From Gnetum montanum (Eukaryota > Streptophyta > Gnetopsida > Gnetales > Gnetaceae), in contig MNCI01004839.1 of NCBI GenBank assembly GCA_015680685.1, positions 161,731 to 189,870 of the forward strand: a DNA stretch of 28,140 nucleotides, written 5' to 3'. This document shows, piece after piece, positions 1-9,871 of this stretch. Each line of letters begins with the position of its first letter. Positions within the stretch are counted from its first letter, which is position 1. A program made the position numbers and the translations under genes. The notes below the pieces were generated by a model, which ran no database searches, was not told the origin of the DNA, and saw nothing but the letters and a program-made list of their open reading frames with translations.

Positions 1-1105
1 AAAATTTTATTTGTTACAAGTAGGTATTATAAGGACCACATAGACTAGGCAATTAAACAAAATAGGAACTCTGAACAACTCACAGTACTTGGCAAAGTTG
101 GCTAAATCTCTTTAAGAAAAGTCATTTATAGTTTACACACAATGCAATCGTTTCATTTTTCACAACCGCACACCGCAACAACACACACACATACTCACAT
201 TAACTACTGAGTCTATTTGGAGGTATCTGGGCCTTGGTGTTGCCAGAGACCAGCAAGCACCTAAATCCTGTTCAAGGACACTCATTGGCGGTCACGTCCC
301 AAACGGTCGCCAACAATAACTAATCTAGATAACTAGCACCATCCCCGACAACAGTGCCAATGATGAGTGGCGAGGTATCCCTACACTCAACCATATGAAT
401 ACGAGTGCTTCATGCATGATCTGGTCAAACTCCAGAGATGGACTAGTTGCAGTATCTAGACAATTACTCGTAAATTGTAGTTCAATGTCTTCCCACCTGG
501 ACTAGTATTAGCTTTGTCACGTATGGTTTAGTCCAGACTGAGGTGTATGATGTGTTCCTACACTAATGCTACTCCTAGGTATGATGGGAAATAATATCAA
601 CTAAGCTAGGAGAGAGGATGAAAGAGAATCTAAACTAGCCTAAGTGCGATGAGCATCCGTTCCTTAATCATCCGTACACATCTTGGACCTTGTGCACGAC
701 TACCACTAGGATTACCAAGCGCATGGCCTAGGTATGCTACTGGGTTACCAAGTAGTCACACTTAAATGCTTGTGATTAAGTCGTACTCATTCCGTGTTAT
801 TAGGAGATAAGGGTAGCGAGATATTAACTAAGAAAGCAATAAATAACAATAAAAATTAAATAATTAAGCTAAGTGGATGTTGCAATGATGAAGTAATCTT
901 GATCTTCATTGCTAGTCATGTACATGTCCAAGTATGTCACACTTGAATAAGGATGTCGTACAATTACAATCATCACACTGCAGGCATGCACTAGGAGAAA
1001 GGGGTGAGAGGAAAAACTAACAAAAAGTCCCTACTAAAAACTTAACTAAAAACTTAAAACTACTCTCCCAAATCTGCCTACCTCTTATTTATAAATGAGG
1101 AGATA
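1..1105. other. Unclassified AT-rich intergenic or repeat DNA
   Basis: No convincing reading frame is present on either strand. A short AC-rich stretch lies near 178-200. A TATA-like word sits near 1088-1096 inside a near-palindromic segment. The right edge, next to the gag remnant that starts near 1152, could be the end of another LTR, but I could not match a partner LTR in the window, so I leave it unclassified. Confidence 0.5.
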
Positions 1106-1151
1106 GGCTGCGATATCGTGTACGCGATATCGTGGATGTGATATCGCAGCC
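1106..1151. repeat. 12-bp perfect inverted repeat with a palindromic loop
   Basis: The arm GGCTGCGATATC at 1106-1117 is the exact reverse complement of 1140-1151. The 22-base loop holds another GCGATATCG (1124-1132), which contains the self-complementary octamer CGATATCG, so several alternative hairpins are possible. It lies immediately upstream of the plus-strand gag remnant. Function unknown. Confidence 0.8.
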
Positions 1152-1159
1152 AACAATTC

Positions 1160-2298
1160 ATGACTCATCAGTTACTTAGAAACAACTATATTAAACTTAA
1201 GAAACTATGTGAGGAAGTGCATAAGAGACATGATCATCTTTGTAACATAGCTAGAGATCCAATGATAGTGATCAAAGATGATCCCAAGCTACCAGATTAC
1301 TTTAAATTGGATAGGTTTTTCCACTATCATCAATTGGCTAGTCATGACACCAATTTCTACTTAGCCCTTAGGGATGATCTTCAGAAGAAGATCAAACATG
1401 GAGAGTTGGTGTTGAATGAGCCCAACTCTTAAAACATCAATAACAACTCCTACACCATAGCCTCATTCACAATAACCAAATGGCATGATCCTCCTAGAGA
1501 ACTATTTATCATCAAGGTACCACCCCAGCCTCAAAACATACAGCCTAAAACCTTCTTCATCATCAGGGTACCACCATCTCCAACTCCTAAGAAGCCATTT
1601 GTTATACATATCCCACTTCAATGACATCAACGCCATAGCCGTCACAACACACTACCAATTTTGCTAAGGCTAGGAAACCATTTGTTATTCAGGCCCATCT
1701 ACTATCCATATGCAAACATATAACAACCCATCACCAAGGCCTACCTATAGTCGCCAATAACTCAACGATTAATAATAAGCCATCAATGCAAAGGCGACAA
1801 AAGCAACCTATCACCAAATCAACAACTAAGCCTCCTGAAGGTAGCCCACAACAAAAGGCTTAGAAATAAATTGACCCACCAAGACCTACATCAAGATTAG
1901 CTACACCCATGGACAAGGGGCCTAGGCCACATTTGTTGAAACCTAAGCCAAAAAATTTAGGGAGAATAGAGGAAATTAAGACCACCAAGGCTAAAAGATC
2001 ACATGCTAAGGGAATGAATTTCCTCACAATGATGGAACAAGCCAAATGGTCCCTCAAGTAAAAGAACATATTCTTAAACTTGTATGACCTAGTCATGACT
2101 TCTCCTACTCATAGAGATGTGCCAGTTCAAATGTTGACCTCTATTCCTATGAGTGGAGACATGCCTACCAATAAAGATTTCATTTACTCTATCATTGAGC
2201 AAACTTTGCTTAGGGAAAATGGGCATCAATCCATACTCAACATTCATGACAATGAGATGAAGATTAACTTACAAAATATAAAATGTAGAAAAATATAA
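1160..2298 (+). pseudogene. Plus-strand Ty3/gypsy gag remnant (third element)
   Basis: This is a broken gag C-terminal region related to the gag of the main element. The first open piece (1160-1432) matches its zinc-knuckle region: RHDHLCNIARDP corresponds to RHDRFCELAKNP, and FKLDRFFHYHQLASHDTNFY to FRLDRFCEYHQRCGHGTNYC. The knuckle cysteines are lost here (FHYH, and Y for C). A proline-rich stretch with KPFVIHIP follows (1485-1667), then a C-terminal piece with LYDLVMTSPTHRD and MLTSIPM (about 2040-2200). Stops and frame changes separate the pieces, so it is not functional. No LTR, protease or pol of this copy is recognisable in the window. It runs opposite to the other two elements. Confidence 0.75.
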
Positions 2299-2332
2299 AA
2301 CATATGAAACATAATAATTTAAAACCAAAAAA

Positions 2333-2412
2333 ATAGCCATAGTCACACTGTGTGACAATAGGAAATAATAAATAATAAATTTCAATAGCCATAGTTGCAT
2401 TGTGCAACATAC
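2333..2412. repeat. Pair of covarying hairpins, 52-bp offset
   Basis: Two copies of an AATAGCCATAG... segment lie 52 bases apart. Copy 1 has arms GTCACAC/GTGTGAC (2342-2356) around one base. Copy 2 has GTTGCAT/GTGCAAC (2394-2408). Two base pairs are swapped by compensating changes (C-G to T-A, A-T to G-C) and a third changes C-G to a T-G wobble, so pairing is kept while sequence differs. Confidence 0.75.
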
Positions 2413-3714
2413 AACCACGAAAGTAATACATGGTCTCTAGGGCTATGATAGCTAAAGATAACTATAATAATATGACAAAAACAAAATATAATGAGTCCAT
2501 TAATGATGGAAGGAAGAGAAGGAGGACCACCACCAACATCATCACCAAAGCCATCACTATCATAACTAAGGGCCTATGAACAATAAAAAAATGTAACTAT
2601 TAAAGCATGAATTGACCTTGAAACCAAAGTAAAGCCAAGTCAAACAAAAAAATTAGATAATTACTTATCAAAGAAACAGCCTGTTGCAAATGACTATGCT
2701 TTACAATTATCAAAGCTTCAATAGAGGTTGAGGTATAATCAAGCAAGCACTACTATTCCTCTTAAATAAAGATAATAGTTCTGAAGCTTTAAGGTATCCA
2801 AATCCAATCAAACAAAAATAGGATAGGGACTCATTCATCCAATCTAGCGGTGACCGCCATGAACAAATATGAACAGAACACATGGCTACATCCTCCCTAT
2901 TTCTGCACTATTTCCCTACTAATCCTTCATGGTCAAGCTAACGCTTTGTCATCTGGTCACATGAGAAAAATCATCTACAAAATCAATGCAAAAGGAAAAC
3001 TTCTTGGGATTGTGGTTTTAATTGCTTTTAAGCCAAGTTGCTGATCTTTCCCAAATACTAGTTCTAATGTTGTTCACTAAGACTTCTAACAGTAGGAAGC
3101 CTATCACCTCAAAAAACCATAAGACATTTAAAGATTTCAAGGGAAAATACATGGATGAAAGAACAGATGAAATGCAATCTTGGACTTCACCTAATAATGA
3201 ATTTTTTTTAAAAAAAAAAGCACGCCAAATCTAACAATAGGGTTCTAAAGAAATAACCAAGTCAGAATATGGCCATGGGTCAATCTAGCATTTTGAGAAA
3301 TAACAAAAGCAGCAATTGTCTGATCCAGGGCTCTGATTCTTCAACCAAAGCTATTAATGTAAAGAAAAATAAATTTTCCTTAAACTCCATGAAATCAAAA
3401 TCAGCATCAACAAAACCAAATTCCAAAAACATCAACATTTGTAGTGATTCTACGGGAAGAAAGTCACCAATGCATAATGCAGAAGCCAATAATTCTAAAG
3501 ATGCAAGCAATTTACCTAAATACGATTGTGGATTCTTAGAGCCTCCTTTCACAATGCAATTGCATTGATCCCTGCCACATCATGCTGCTACCTTATGTCG
3601 CTTCTCTGCCATGCCCCTGCACCGCATGTCACACAAAAATCTCAATGACATCATTCTCTTCCTGCCATCACGCTACCCTTTTCTTTGCCATCGCGTGTCA
3701 CCCTAAGTCATTAT
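2413..3714. other. Unclassified AT-rich left flank of the main element
   Basis: No recognised gene. The longest frame (3269-3568, plus, 99 codons) is rich in Ser, Asn and Lys and has a 90-codon shadow on the other strand; I could not assign it to any family. An oligo-T/oligo-A junction sits near 3204-3220. From about 3570 the sequence becomes pyrimidine-rich with many CCATG/TGCAC words. The same style resumes just right of the main element (21159-21300), which fits one locus split by the insertion. Confidence 0.5.
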
Positions 3715-3923
3715 TGTACTGAGCTAAATCGTTGGTGTAAGGCTGAAAGGGAAACAAACACTGAAAGACCATCGAGCAGCCACAGCTGACCCTACCTTCG
3801 CCCGAGGACAAGCTGGAAAAGTAAAAGAAGGCAGAGTGCCTTGGATGGTCTGCACACAAATCAACCAAGGACTTCCACGAGCATAAGCTACAACTAGCAC
3901 TGGGGTTATCGTAAACAATGTCT

Positions 3924-4070
3924 TAAAACATGTAAATGCGCGTAAAATATAAACATGATCCATAAGAAGTAAGACGTAAATGTGAACATAAGGTGTAAAC
4001 AAAACATAAACTATAAACTGAACGTAAACTGAATGTAAGCAGAAATGTAAACAGAACGTAAAACAGAAAA
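3924..4070. repeat. GTAAAC-rich degenerate short repeat in the 3' LTR
   Basis: Words such as TGTAAAC, CGTAAACTG and GTAAGCAG recur roughly every 10-15 bases. The equivalent tract in the other LTR lies at about 18953-19099. It falls downstream of the minus-strand TATA box, so it would lie within the transcribed LTR part (R/U5). Confidence 0.6.
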
Positions 4071-4329
4071 TGGAAATAATGTTTGGTTGGCAGAATGGAA
4101 ATACTGTATTGCTTAGAAAAGATGTGCATGGGTCAAAGCATAGCTGCGTGTAGATGGCAGGTTGAACGCCTAGCCCTGGGGTGATCTAACGTGATGATGT
4201 GAGGAATGGAAGAAATGCTTAGATGCCAATAGTCAGGTGTGCCGAGTGCCCAAGGATTGCAAGTTCTATACTTTCTCAGAATTGCCAATGTCTCTAATTG
4301 TCAACCCCAATTTATGTGAATTGATAGGG

Positions 4330-4338
4330 TATTTATAG
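4330..4338 (-). promoter_or_regulatory. TATA box of the 3' LTR
   Basis: The minus strand reads CTATAAATA inside CCCTATAAATACCCTA. It is preserved in the other LTR at 19364-19372. This is a typical LTR core-promoter word; transcription would start about 30 bases further left. Confidence 0.65.
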
Positions 4339-4473
4339 GGTTGAGTTGGGCCTTGGGCACAGAATTCAAGAATGGAATTAACAGCTGGGAGATGAAAGGA
4401 AAGTGGATCTAGTTGCATGTATCCAATGGACAGTTGTGCTTGGGTTGGATGAATGCTAGTGAGAGTTGGATGT

Positions 4474-4520
4474 GTATCAGACAGTTGTGCACGAGTTGGA
4501 TGTGTGTCAGCAAGCTACGT
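4474..4520. repeat. 30-bp minisatellite in the 3' LTR (two starts)
   Basis: The word AGTTGGATGTGT starts a 30-base unit at 4474 and again at 4504, followed by CAGACAGTTGTGCACG-type sequence. The other LTR has three starts, so the LTRs differ by one unit. Confidence 0.75.
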
Positions 4521-5011
4521 TCTTGACCAGGTACATTGCATTTTACAATTTATGGGTTATTCAAGCCCATGAAAGTACATTTAATTTAGACATGAGGGCC
4601 TGACATGCCCACACATGTGGATTTACAATGAAATGTACAACAAGAGAAATTCAACCCCTGCTCGCTTGACCATGGACCAACCACTCCAGGATGTCGAGAT
4701 GTCGATTTGAGGCTGTTCGAGACATATTTGTTTGACCAGGGCTTCCAATGTGAGTTGTCTAGGCTTCCACGTGTCTTTAGCATGCATTTGAAGCATCTTT
4801 GTATGAGCGTGATTGGCAATCATGCTACAGTCACGTTGGGCAGTCATGCTAGGCATGACCCCAACATGACCTGAGCATGAGGTGGTCAAAATGCAATTTT
4901 TGACACCAAATTTGGAATTTTCTGAAGCCTATTTCTAAGTACAACTGCTACCTTCTTATGTGTGATCTGGATATGGAAATTTGAGTTTGAATGTATTTGA
5001 TTTGGAGCCGC

Positions 5012-5850
5012 TTTGGGTAGGTCACACTGTGGTCACGCCCAGCATGACTGCCCAACGTGACCTGTAGTGTGACCTCAAAAACTTACAATTTTGAGCCAAA
5101 ATCTAGAATTTTTTAAGCCTGTGACCCATAGTTATGAATAGTGGACCCTAAAGAAAACTTGCAACCCTAAAATCAAGTCGTTTTGACTCAGTTTTGAGGC
5201 TCTAAAAGTTGGTCATGCTATGGTCACGCCCAGCATGACTACCCAGCGTGACTTGCAGTGTGACCTCAAAAACTTGCAATTTTGAGCTAAAATCTGGAAT
5301 TTCTGAAGGCAGGGACCCATAGTTATCAATAGTGAACCCTAAGGATGACTTGCATGCTTGAAATCAAGTCATTTTGGCTTAGTTTTGGGGCTCTAAAAGT
5401 TGGTCACGTTGTGGTCACGCCCAGCATGACTGTCCAGCGTGACCTGCAGTGTGACCTCAAAAACTTACAATTTTGAGCTAAAATCTAGAATTTCTGAAGG
5501 CAGGGATCCATATTTATCAATAGTGAACCCTGAGGATGACTTGAATGCTTTAAATTGAGTTATTTTGACTTAGTTTTGAGGCTCAAAAAGTTGGTAACGC
5601 TGTGGTCACGCCCAACATGATTGCCCAGTGTGACCTATAGTGTGACCTCAAAAACTTGCAATTTTGAGCTAAAATCTAGAATTTTTGAAGACTAGGATCA
5701 TAGTTATCAATAATGAACCCTGAGGATGACTTGCACCCTTGAAATCAAGTCATTTTGGCTTAGTTTTGGGGCTCCCAAAGTTGGTCACACTGTGGTCACG
5801 CCCAGCATGATTGCTTAGCGTGACCTGCAAAAACTGTGTAGTCTGGCTTG
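5012..5850. repeat. 191-bp tandem array in the 3' LTR, five units
   Basis: The anchor TGGTCACG recurs at 5030, 5221, 5412, 5603 and 5793, giving spacings of 191, 191, 191 and 190. Each unit holds GGTCACGC...GCGTGACC arms about 16 bases apart, able to form a hairpin, then TGCAGTGTGACC and conserved flanks such as AGTTATCAATAGTG. Variants mostly swap CG for TG or CA. Confidence 0.92.
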
Positions 5851-6121
5851 AAATTTGGACTCTTGAATGCTGAGACTTGGAATGAACATCAACGGTTCTT
5901 GAGGATGGCTTACACCCTCATATTTGGACCACTTTTTATTTGATTTTAAAACTGTTGGAGCTGCTCATGCTGAGGGCAAGCTAGCTTAACAGTGTGATCA
6001 AGCTGGCTTGAGCAACCTGGACTTGAGTTTCATGCCTTAGTCATATTTTGCCTCCCGAATGCTTGAAAGGGCTTGATTTGTTCTTGTTTCAAAGTGTTAG
6101 GCCAAAATTAGTGGTGTTTCA

Positions 6122-6137
6122 TTGGTCCCTCTTTGTT
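6122..6137 (-). other. Polypurine tract (second-strand primer)
   Basis: The minus strand reads AACAAAGAGGGACCAA directly before the LTR start TGAAACACC. This is the expected place and character of the RNase H-resistant polypurine primer. A close match with the same spacing to an LTR-like TGAACCACC occurs at 22442 in the second element. Confidence 0.8.
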
Positions 6138-7287
6138 GACGTCTGGAGAAGTCCACCCGAGAGGCGTCGACAAAGAAGTGCAAAACACCATGAACGACCA
6201 AGTACCAAACATTAACCGTCAACCCTTGGCTAGATCTCATCACACCGTTTTCAAAAGTACATGGGATTGGGGAAATTCAGTTTGAGATGCAAGGGGAGGG
6301 GATTGGTTGTAACAAGGGAAGCTAGGAAATTGCTGTTCGAATTTGTGGGAGATGAATGCTCTCTCATGAATAAGTTATGTCATTGGTCCTTGTCAACAGC
6401 TAAGTTTTTAGCAGAATCGGAACCAAGACATAGGAGGTGCATTCTTTGGAGAAACAGGACTCTTATAGAGTATTTGCGGGGCTCGTTGTAAATAGCCAAA
6501 GTCACGTGATGATGTGTAACATGGTCTCTTTGAGGCACGAGTGTAACTGTTTCTCAAGACAACTACCTTCTCACCTGGGGCTTGTATGAGAAGAGCCAAT
6601 AGTCCTTTGTTTGTGATTTCAACGAGGTCATGAATACCTTTTCCATATATTTTTCCCTTTGACCTTTTTTTTCTTTTTTTTCTTTTTTATGTCTTTCTTT
6701 TTTTTTTCTTATTCTCTTTGGTCTTTTTGAAAGAGCTTACTTTTAGTGCTATGCTCGTGTTCAAGTGCTTGCATTTTATGTCATGCATTGTGTAGTGTGT
6801 TTTGTGTTGCGAATGCTTAGGAAGTTACAGTGTGCAACAGTGTATCAAGATTATTAAGCTAAGTGGAATGCATCTAGGGGTATAACTGAGTAGGATAATT
6901 GGGGCGTGATGGGGGAAATAGGGGATGCATAAGGAGTTGTGAATGTACTCATGAACGGATTGATTAACCTAGTTATGTGCATCAGGAAAAATGTGATACC
7001 TTGTTATCATGATGAAGTGCATCTATGCACAAACGCCTCAAAGGTGTCATCTTGTAAACACAACTCCAAAAAGACAAGAAAACCACAAATGAAACAGTCA
7101 ACTAAACACTTTAAACAAGGAGATGAAGTCATTGTGTGCAATTTTCAAAGTAGACAGAATCATGAACAGCACTGGCTTTATTAGAGCCTATGAGATAAAT
7201 CATGCAGCAAGTCTTTGTGGAACATGAACAGCCGATTGCAGTGACACATCTTTTCAAGTTTTGCCTGATCGTTGATGATGTCACCGG
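6138..7287 (-). other. 3' untranslated region of the main element
   Basis: No frame here resembles a retroelement protein; the short frames at 6261-6491 (plus) and 6408-6599 (minus) are unassigned. A long T-rich run at 6660-6723 reads as a purine tract on the element's sense strand. The stretch at about 6990-7100 aligns with 23190-23310 of the second element, so this UTR is shared family sequence. Confidence 0.65.
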
Positions 7288-7654
7288 TTTATAGTCTTAG
7301 CGGACTGTTGTCGATTAGTATCGTGTCATAAACCCTTGGACGGTGCTAGTTTAGCGTCGTAGAGAACGATGCATTGCTAGTTTATAGTCAGAGCGAACTA
7401 TGAAGAAGCAAACTAGTTTATAGTCTTAGTGGACTCTAGATGCTAGTTTCATGTCATGGCAAACAGATGTAGCAGTTTAGTGTCATACCGGACAGAGCTC
7501 TGTGGTATCATTTTTAAGTCACGATGCCAGGACTACTATGTGGTATCAGTTTAAAATCATGATGCCAAGACTACTTTGTGGTATCAGTTTTAAGTCATGA
7601 TGCCAGGACTACTCTGTGGTATCAGTTTTAAGTTATGATGCCAGGACTATGACA
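7288..7654. repeat. Minisatellite block directly after integrase
   Basis: Four near-identical 38-bp units begin at 7503, 7541, 7579 and 7617 (TGGTATCA, then TTTTAAGTCATGATGCCAGG). More degenerate units to the left share the core AGTTTATAGTC followed by GGAC or GAAC. The block stops 14 bases from the integrase stop codon. The core matches minisatellites at 11260, 14341 and 26834. Confidence 0.85.
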
Positions 7655-7667
7655 TGCCTCAAGTTTG

Positions 7668-8786
7668 TCAGACATAGTACCTTTTCAAGTACAAGTGGTT
7701 TGTTGGATTGGCAAACTCATTTCTGTCCATGTCAGCAAGTTTGAATGCTCCATTGTTGTATGCCTTGGTGACTAGGTAAGGCCCTTCCCAATTGGCTGAG
7801 AATTTATCCAGATGTTCTCAGGCAGCCTTAAGGACTAGATCTCCTTCTTTGATCGGGTGTTTATGGAGATCATGCTTATGACTTTACCTCTGTTGTGTTT
7901 GGTACAATTCAATTTCATCAAGTTTTTGTACATGTTATTCCTCTACCGAATCGAGGTCGGCAATGTGCAATTCATTATTTTGACTTTCATCGAGGACGCT
8001 GGAGAAAGCTATCCGCAATGAGGGAACCTGCAATTCTAAAGGTAAAATAGCTTCAGATCCGTACACTAGACTATATGGAGTTTTACTTGTGGATGTTCAA
8101 TGTGTCGTTCCATAAGCCCACAATGTGTAGACTAATTTTTCATGCCATCATTTCTTGCTCTGATTCAGCATCTTTTTAACCACCATGATGATAGTTTTGT
8201 TTGTAGCCTCCACTTGACCATTGCTCTATGGGTAGTAAGGTGATAAAAATGCATGTTTAATGCCCAGACTTTCACAGAAGCTTTTCGTATCTGCACTGCT
8301 AAATTGTGGCCCATTGTCAGTAACTATTGTCATTGGAATACCAAAATGGGTCACAATATTTTCCATTATGAAAGTGCAAATGTGTTTTGAGGTGGTCTTC
8401 CTAAGGGGAATAGCTTCCACCCATTTTGTGAAATATTCAGTTGCAGTGATGATAAAGCTATGTCCCGCAGAGGACAATGGTGTTATCAGTCCATTTAAGT
8501 CTAAATCCCATTTTTGGAATGGCCATGTGATTTGTGTTGTATGCAGTTTGTTAGGTGGCACATGTATTAGGTTACCATGCTTTTGGCAAATGTCACATGT
8601 TCTAACCTTGGAGATGTAATCGTATTCCATGTGTGGCTAGTAATAGCCTAAATCCCTAATCTTCGTTTCCATTACTTTAGGTGCTATGTGCCCTCCACAA
8701 AGCTCTTCGTGGATTTGTTCTACAATTGTTTGACCATCAATGCTACTGATGCACATTAACAAAATGCCTTCATAGGATTTACGACA
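7668..8786 (-). pseudogene. int: Integrase domain of pol (stops in frame)
   Basis: Integrase joins the retrotransposon cDNA to host DNA. The N-terminal zinc-binding region is visible: H at 8709-8711 and 8688-8690, then TCDICQ with Cys codons at 8595-8597 and 8586-8588. The catalytic core keeps D (8499-8501, in WDLDLNG), D (8316-8318, in VTDNGPQF) and E (8208-8210, in GQVEATNK); 35 residues separate the second D from E, the classic D,D35E. The C-terminal part continues to KRYYV and stops at 7668. The frame is unbroken from the preceding RNase H, but stops at 8787, 8637, 8226, 8148, 8097, 7935, 7884 and 7818 disable it. Most fit CAA/CAG/CGA to TAA/TAG/TGA. No chromodomain is seen. Confidence 0.92.
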
Positions 8787-9553
8787 CTAGGTGTCTCCTA
8801 TTAATGCATATTGGCAGGAACATTTTCGTACGGTATCTTTTTGAGCATTCATCAAGTGTTGTGGAGGTTCGCCTCTTAGAAGATACTCTTTTATGTCATC
8901 ATACCATTCTATTGCATGTGTTGTACTAACAAATGCTATAGATACTTCATTTTGAGTGTTAATTACAGGTTCAGCACAACTAGTTATAGAACTAGGTAAT
9001 GCATGGAACATTTCAGGTGTCATGTTTAAGGCTAGTGTGGCAAGTGCATCAGCAACGGTGTTTTCACTTCTAGGGATGTGTTGTATATCCACTTCTACTA
9101 GTTGCCTCACTAGATGCTTGCTCAAATCACAATACGGTTGCAAATGGAGAACTTTGCATGTATAGACTTCAGTGACTTCATTAATAACTAATTGCGAATC
9201 ACCTCAAACTACAAGGCATGAGATTCCCGAAGTCCTCTAAGAAGACCTTCATATTCTACTACGTTATTGGTGCAAGGAAAGTTTAAGCGGTAGGCAAAAG
9301 GTTGGATTTCTCTAGAGGGATATGTTAAAATGGTTGCAGCACTTCCTCCTCGAGAGGTTGAAGCTCCATCGAAGTAGAGGATTTCCTCATAATCATCAGG
9401 TATGGTGTCTACACTGTTAACATTTTCATCTAGGAATTCAAGGTTTATCATTGCTTGATCGTACGTTGGCGAGATGGTTAGTTGCATGGCTATTGTTTGA
9501 TCTTTTCCAGAAGATTGAGCGACATAGTGTAAATCAAACTCTATGATCATCAC
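8787..9553 (-). pseudogene. Second (archaeal-type) RNase H domain of pol
   Basis: RNase H degrades the RNA strand of RNA-DNA hybrids during reverse transcription. All four acidic residues of the family are visible: D in YFDGAS (9368-9370), E in NNVVEYEGLL (9254-9256), D in GDSQLV (9198-9200) and D in NTVADALATLA (9048-9050). The CTNNVVEYE pattern is typical of the extra archaeal-type RNase H found in Tat/Ogre-like plant elements. The domain is broken by a frameshift near 9210-9240 and a stop at 9204. After the domain, residues up to 8787 form a linker to integrase. The stretch 9400-9553 (FDLHYVAQSS) is the end of the preceding Ty3-type RNase H or connection. Confidence 0.85.
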
Positions 9554-9871
9554 TTTCCATCTAGCTAACCTACTTGAATCATATATGTTATTAGTGATGG
9601 CACGGAGAACATTATCCTTGCAAATGATGTAAAGCTGATTACGGAAGAGATAATGCTACCATTTCTTCAAGGAGAAGACGAGGGCGAGGCATGATTTTTA
9701 TACGTCATTGTATCGTTGTTCATAGGCTATTAAAGCATGGCTTAGATAATATACAGGGATCTCAGCTCCATCTTAATGTTTTTGACAAAGCATGGATGCG
9801 ATGGATGAACTGAAAGTTGCAACATAGATGTAGAAGGGTTTGTCACTTTGTGGAGGATAAATAGTTGGTAG
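9554..9871 (-). pseudogene. Degenerate Ty3-type RNase H / connection domain
   Basis: This stretch lies between RT and the second RNase H in the same frame as both neighbours. PFYIYVATFSSSIASML occupies the place where Ty3 RNase H has its first catalytic Asp, but no Asp is present there. YYLSHAL, AYEQRYN, CLALVF and HYLF match the remaining Ty3 RNase H landmarks. Loss of catalytic residues in the original RNase H after gain of a second one is known for this clade, so the loss may predate the decay of this copy. Stops at 9872, 9773, 9698 and 9656 break the frame. Confidence 0.8.

Larger units (their letters stand above)
3715..6121 (-). repeat. 3' LTR of the main element
   Basis: It starts TGTACTGA on the plus strand and ends GGTGTTTCA, giving canonical TG...CA ends. 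It aligns along its whole length with 18744-21158. In a hand alignment of the first 375 bases I counted about 29 differences, about 26 of them transitions. It contains a GTAAAC-rich tract, a TATA box on the minus strand, a 30-bp minisatellite and a five-copy 191-bp tandem array. Confidence 0.93.

Noticed and set aside
1-330. A possible primer-binding-site word (TTGGCGACCG on minus near 300-310)
   Set aside because: No LTR end with TG/CA abuts it and no paired LTR is visible, so the resemblance is too weak.
3269-3568. 99-codon plus frame as a host gene
   Set aside because: Low-complexity Ser/Asn/Lys composition, an equally long shadow on the other strand and no recognisable domain. Kept only as a note.
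3724-4129. Hydrophobic minus frames in the LTRs (also 18753-19158)
   Set aside because: They come from the GTAAAC-rich tract, occur in both LTRs by duplication and have no coding signature.
6138-7287. An env-like ORF after integrase, as in Athila-type elements
   Set aside because: No frame of useful length, no signal peptide or membrane segment pattern; the second RNase H already points to Tat/Ogre instead.
7288-7654. CRISPR-like regular repeats (also 14341-14640, 18474-18650, 26834-26993)
   Set aside because: Units are contiguous without unique spacers and lie inside a plant retrotransposon, so they are minisatellites.
8260-8619. 119-codon plus-strand frame
   Set aside because: It is the mirror of the integrase core on the minus strand, which has the full zinc-binding and D,D35E motifs.
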